Source: a virus | IMG/VR virus record: IMGVR_UViG_3300033149_000741 | Coordinates: 1 to 29,614 of that record | Strand: one strand, 5' to 3' | DNA: 29,614 nt | Part shown: positions 28,580-29,614 of the stretch, piece after piece | Numbering within the stretch: position 1 is the first letter of the stretch | How the letters are laid out: every line of letters starts with the position of its first letter | Notes under the pieces: model-generated | Told to the model about the DNA's origin: nothing | The model's input: only the letters and a program-made list of their open reading frames with translations | The model's database searches: none | Translations under genes and position numbers: made by a program

Positions 28580-28971
28580 TTAACGTCAACACCGACCAGG
28601 CCGGCAAATACGTTCGGGTGAATCTTGCACATATCAGCCATCACCGCATAACTTTTAGCGACATCATGGTTACTTTTTTTACCATCCATGGCCATCAATG
28701 ATGCGCCGGTGCGTTCATGGAATGTAATCGGATCTTTGATTTTCGATTTCGTATTTTGAGGCGTATAGATCGCTTCGCCATCGTCATTAATGACCAATGA
28801 TGCATTTTGAATCGCGCGAATGAGTCGCTTTTTTAGTTTGTTGAACTGAGTCAGGTCGTCCGCATCCATTTCGGACGTATCGACATCGAGATCCATACAG
28901 GTTACGAATCGATCGAATTCGTGCTTTGCGGCATCAAGTGCCACTATTTCTGTCGGTGTTTCGGTTGTCAT
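28543..28971 (-). CDS. tail assembly chaperone (gp41-like)
   Basis: A 142-residue protein between tail tube and tape measure, the conserved position of the tail chaperone. It is acidic at the N-terminus (DLDVDTSEMDADDLTQF) and helical, with a central KDPITFHERTGASLMAMDGK, and ends in the AT-rich GCACTTTTCGCACTTTTAATGG region where a -1 shift would give the longer product. It probably binds the tape measure protein and recruits tube subunits. Its ATG overlaps the stop of a 36-residue frame. Confidence 0.75.
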   Translation of the reverse strand: MTTETPTEIVALDAAKHEFDRFVTCMDLDVDTSEMDADDLTQFNKLKKRLIRAIQNASLVINDDGEAIYTPQNTKSKIKDPITFHERTGASLMAMDGKKSNHDVAKSYAVMADMCKIHPNVFAGLVGVDVKICEALFALLMD

Positions 28972-29078
28972 GAGTTTGCCCTATTTATTTGGTGCCGCGC
29001 CCCGCGTAAACAGGTGAGCCCGCCGTCATGGCAGTAACCAAACAGGCAAGCAAAGGGATAGGGCGACCCGCGCAGCAT
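28968..29078 (-). CDS. 36-residue hypothetical peptide
   Basis: A short frame, MLRGSPYPFACLFGYCHDGG and a basic end. It has an AGGG ribosome site 5 bases before the ATG and overlaps the chaperone start as ATGA, the coupling used throughout this genome. Composition is odd (three Cys, several Gly/Arg), so it may instead be a leader that delivers ribosomes to the chaperone gene. It fills an otherwise empty gap of about 124 bases. Low certainty. Confidence 0.4.
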   Translation of the reverse strand: MLRGSPYPFACLFGYCHDGGLTCLRGARHQINRANS

Positions 29079-29095
29079 ATGAGCCCTAATTAACC

Positions 29096-29479
29096 TTATT
29101 GTTTGGTTAGAATGCCTGGTCCCATCAACGAAACGGCCGCGGTTGCATTCTGGCTACTTGCCTGCATTTCACCGACAAGCTGCGCGGTGCCCTGATAGGT
29201 ATCACCGGACGCGTACGAAATGGCAATCGCGAAATAATCATTCAGATTCGATAGCTCTTGTAAAAATTCTTGGTCGCCGCGACTGTCATCAACTTCTACG
29301 GTCAAACCGTCAATACCCAAAGGCACGCGGGTTTTAATGATGCGAGCCGTACCGTCACCATTCGCCTGAACTTCATTTTCGAAACCGCCAATTTTGCGCT
29401 GCGCTTCCGCATCAGCCGCAACTGCAAAATTACGGCCATTCAATGTAATTGATTCAATACTACCGCCGACTGCTGGCAT
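29096..29479 (-). CDS. tail tube protein (Mu gp40-like)
   Basis: A 127-residue tail tube protein. IESITLNGRNFAVAADAEAQ, GFENEVQANGDGTARIIKTR, LDGLTVEVDD-like (IDGLTVEVDDSRGDQEFLQE) and AQLVGEMQAS match the Mu-type tube family. Hexamers stack to form the inner tube within the sheath. A strong AAGGAG ribosome site stands 12 bases before the ATG, in line with high expression. It follows the partial sheath gene. Confidence 0.88.
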   Translation of the reverse strand: MPAVGGSIESITLNGRNFAVAADAEAQRKIGGFENEVQANGDGTARIIKTRVPLGIDGLTVEVDDSRGDQEFLQELSNLNDYFAIAISYASGDTYQGTAQLVGEMQASSQNATAAVSLMGPGILTKQ

Positions 29480-29498
29480 GGTAATTACTCCTTAATTG

Positions 29499-29614
29499 TT
29501 AGGCTACAACTGTCGCCGTGCCGAAAAAGAATCCAAAATTAAGCAATACGGAAATGATGTTCGTATTACCGCTCAATTGAACCGTAGTGTTCAGATTCAA
29601 ACGCTTGGGATTAC
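29499..29614 (-). CDS. probable tail sheath protein, C-terminal end (partial)
   Basis: Only the last 38 codons are in the window, reading NPKRLNLNTTVQLSGNTNII, then VLLNFGFFFGTATVVA and TAA. Its position directly before the tube gene, and the NPxRL start seen near sheath C-termini, suggest the sheath protein (Mu gp39-like). The identification rests mainly on gene order, because too little sequence is visible for a firm domain call. The gene continues beyond the right edge. Confidence 0.55.
   Translation of the reverse strand, partial: NPKRLNLNTTVQLSGNTNIISVLLNFGFFFGTATVVA

Noticed and set aside
1-29614. Mu-type transposition module or integrase
   Set aside because: Despite the Mu-like tail, I found no MuA/MuB-like protein, serine or tyrosine integrase, or attachment-site repeat in the window.

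Overview
The window is part of the genome of a tailed double-stranded DNA phage or prophage with a contractile, Mu-type tail, probably of a Gram-negative (proteobacterial) host. The tail genes run in the Mu order: sheath end, tube, chaperone, tape measure, circularization protein, hub, spike, gp46, baseplate J, gp48-like protein, fibre. Lysis relies on a peptidoglycan peptidase and small holin-like proteins. Genes are packed with ATGA and TAATG overlaps. No Mu-type transposase (MuA/MuB), integrase, portal, terminase or capsid gene lies in the window, so lifestyle cannot be settled. The host assignment is an inference from family resemblance only.

Region 1 (about 1-5.75 kb, minus strand) is an early/accessory operon of mostly very small genes. 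It has an Acb2-type anti-CBASS cyclic-nucleotide sponge at its distal end and many small Cys-rich zinc-binding proteins. A J-domain protein lies close to a separate DnaJ-type zinc-finger protein, with a duplicated small gene pair interleaved. It also holds a TusE/DsrC-like protein, an orphan Toprim protein resembling topoisomerase VI-A, and several small membrane or exported proteins. A tRNA-like element with its own promoter (5766-5931) heads this region.

Region 2 (5.9-12.1 kb, minus strand) is the replication and DNA-processing block: a PrimPol/SF3-helicase fusion, a tandem-HTH TetR-like regulator, a VRR-NUC nuclease, an HNH nuclease and an SF2 helicase. Strong ATTGACG-type promoters lie at 5.93 kb, 9.1 kb and, back to back, at 12.1 kb.

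Region 3 (12.17-18.5 kb, plus strand) is the divergent partner operon: a repeat-rich protein, a DUF2800 nuclease-like protein, a DUF2815 single-strand-binding protein, small proteins, a papain/C39-like protein, a family B DNA polymerase with its own exonuclease domain, and a NrdJb-like protein. Regions 2 and 3 together encode a nearly self-sufficient replisome.

Region 4 (18.5-29.6 kb, minus strand) is the late lysis and tail module, converging on region 3 with overlapping gene ends. Two frame changes occur in it. One is a probable programmed -1 frameshift in the tail assembly chaperone. The other is a +1 frame break inside baseplate J that looks like a mutation or an assembly error.
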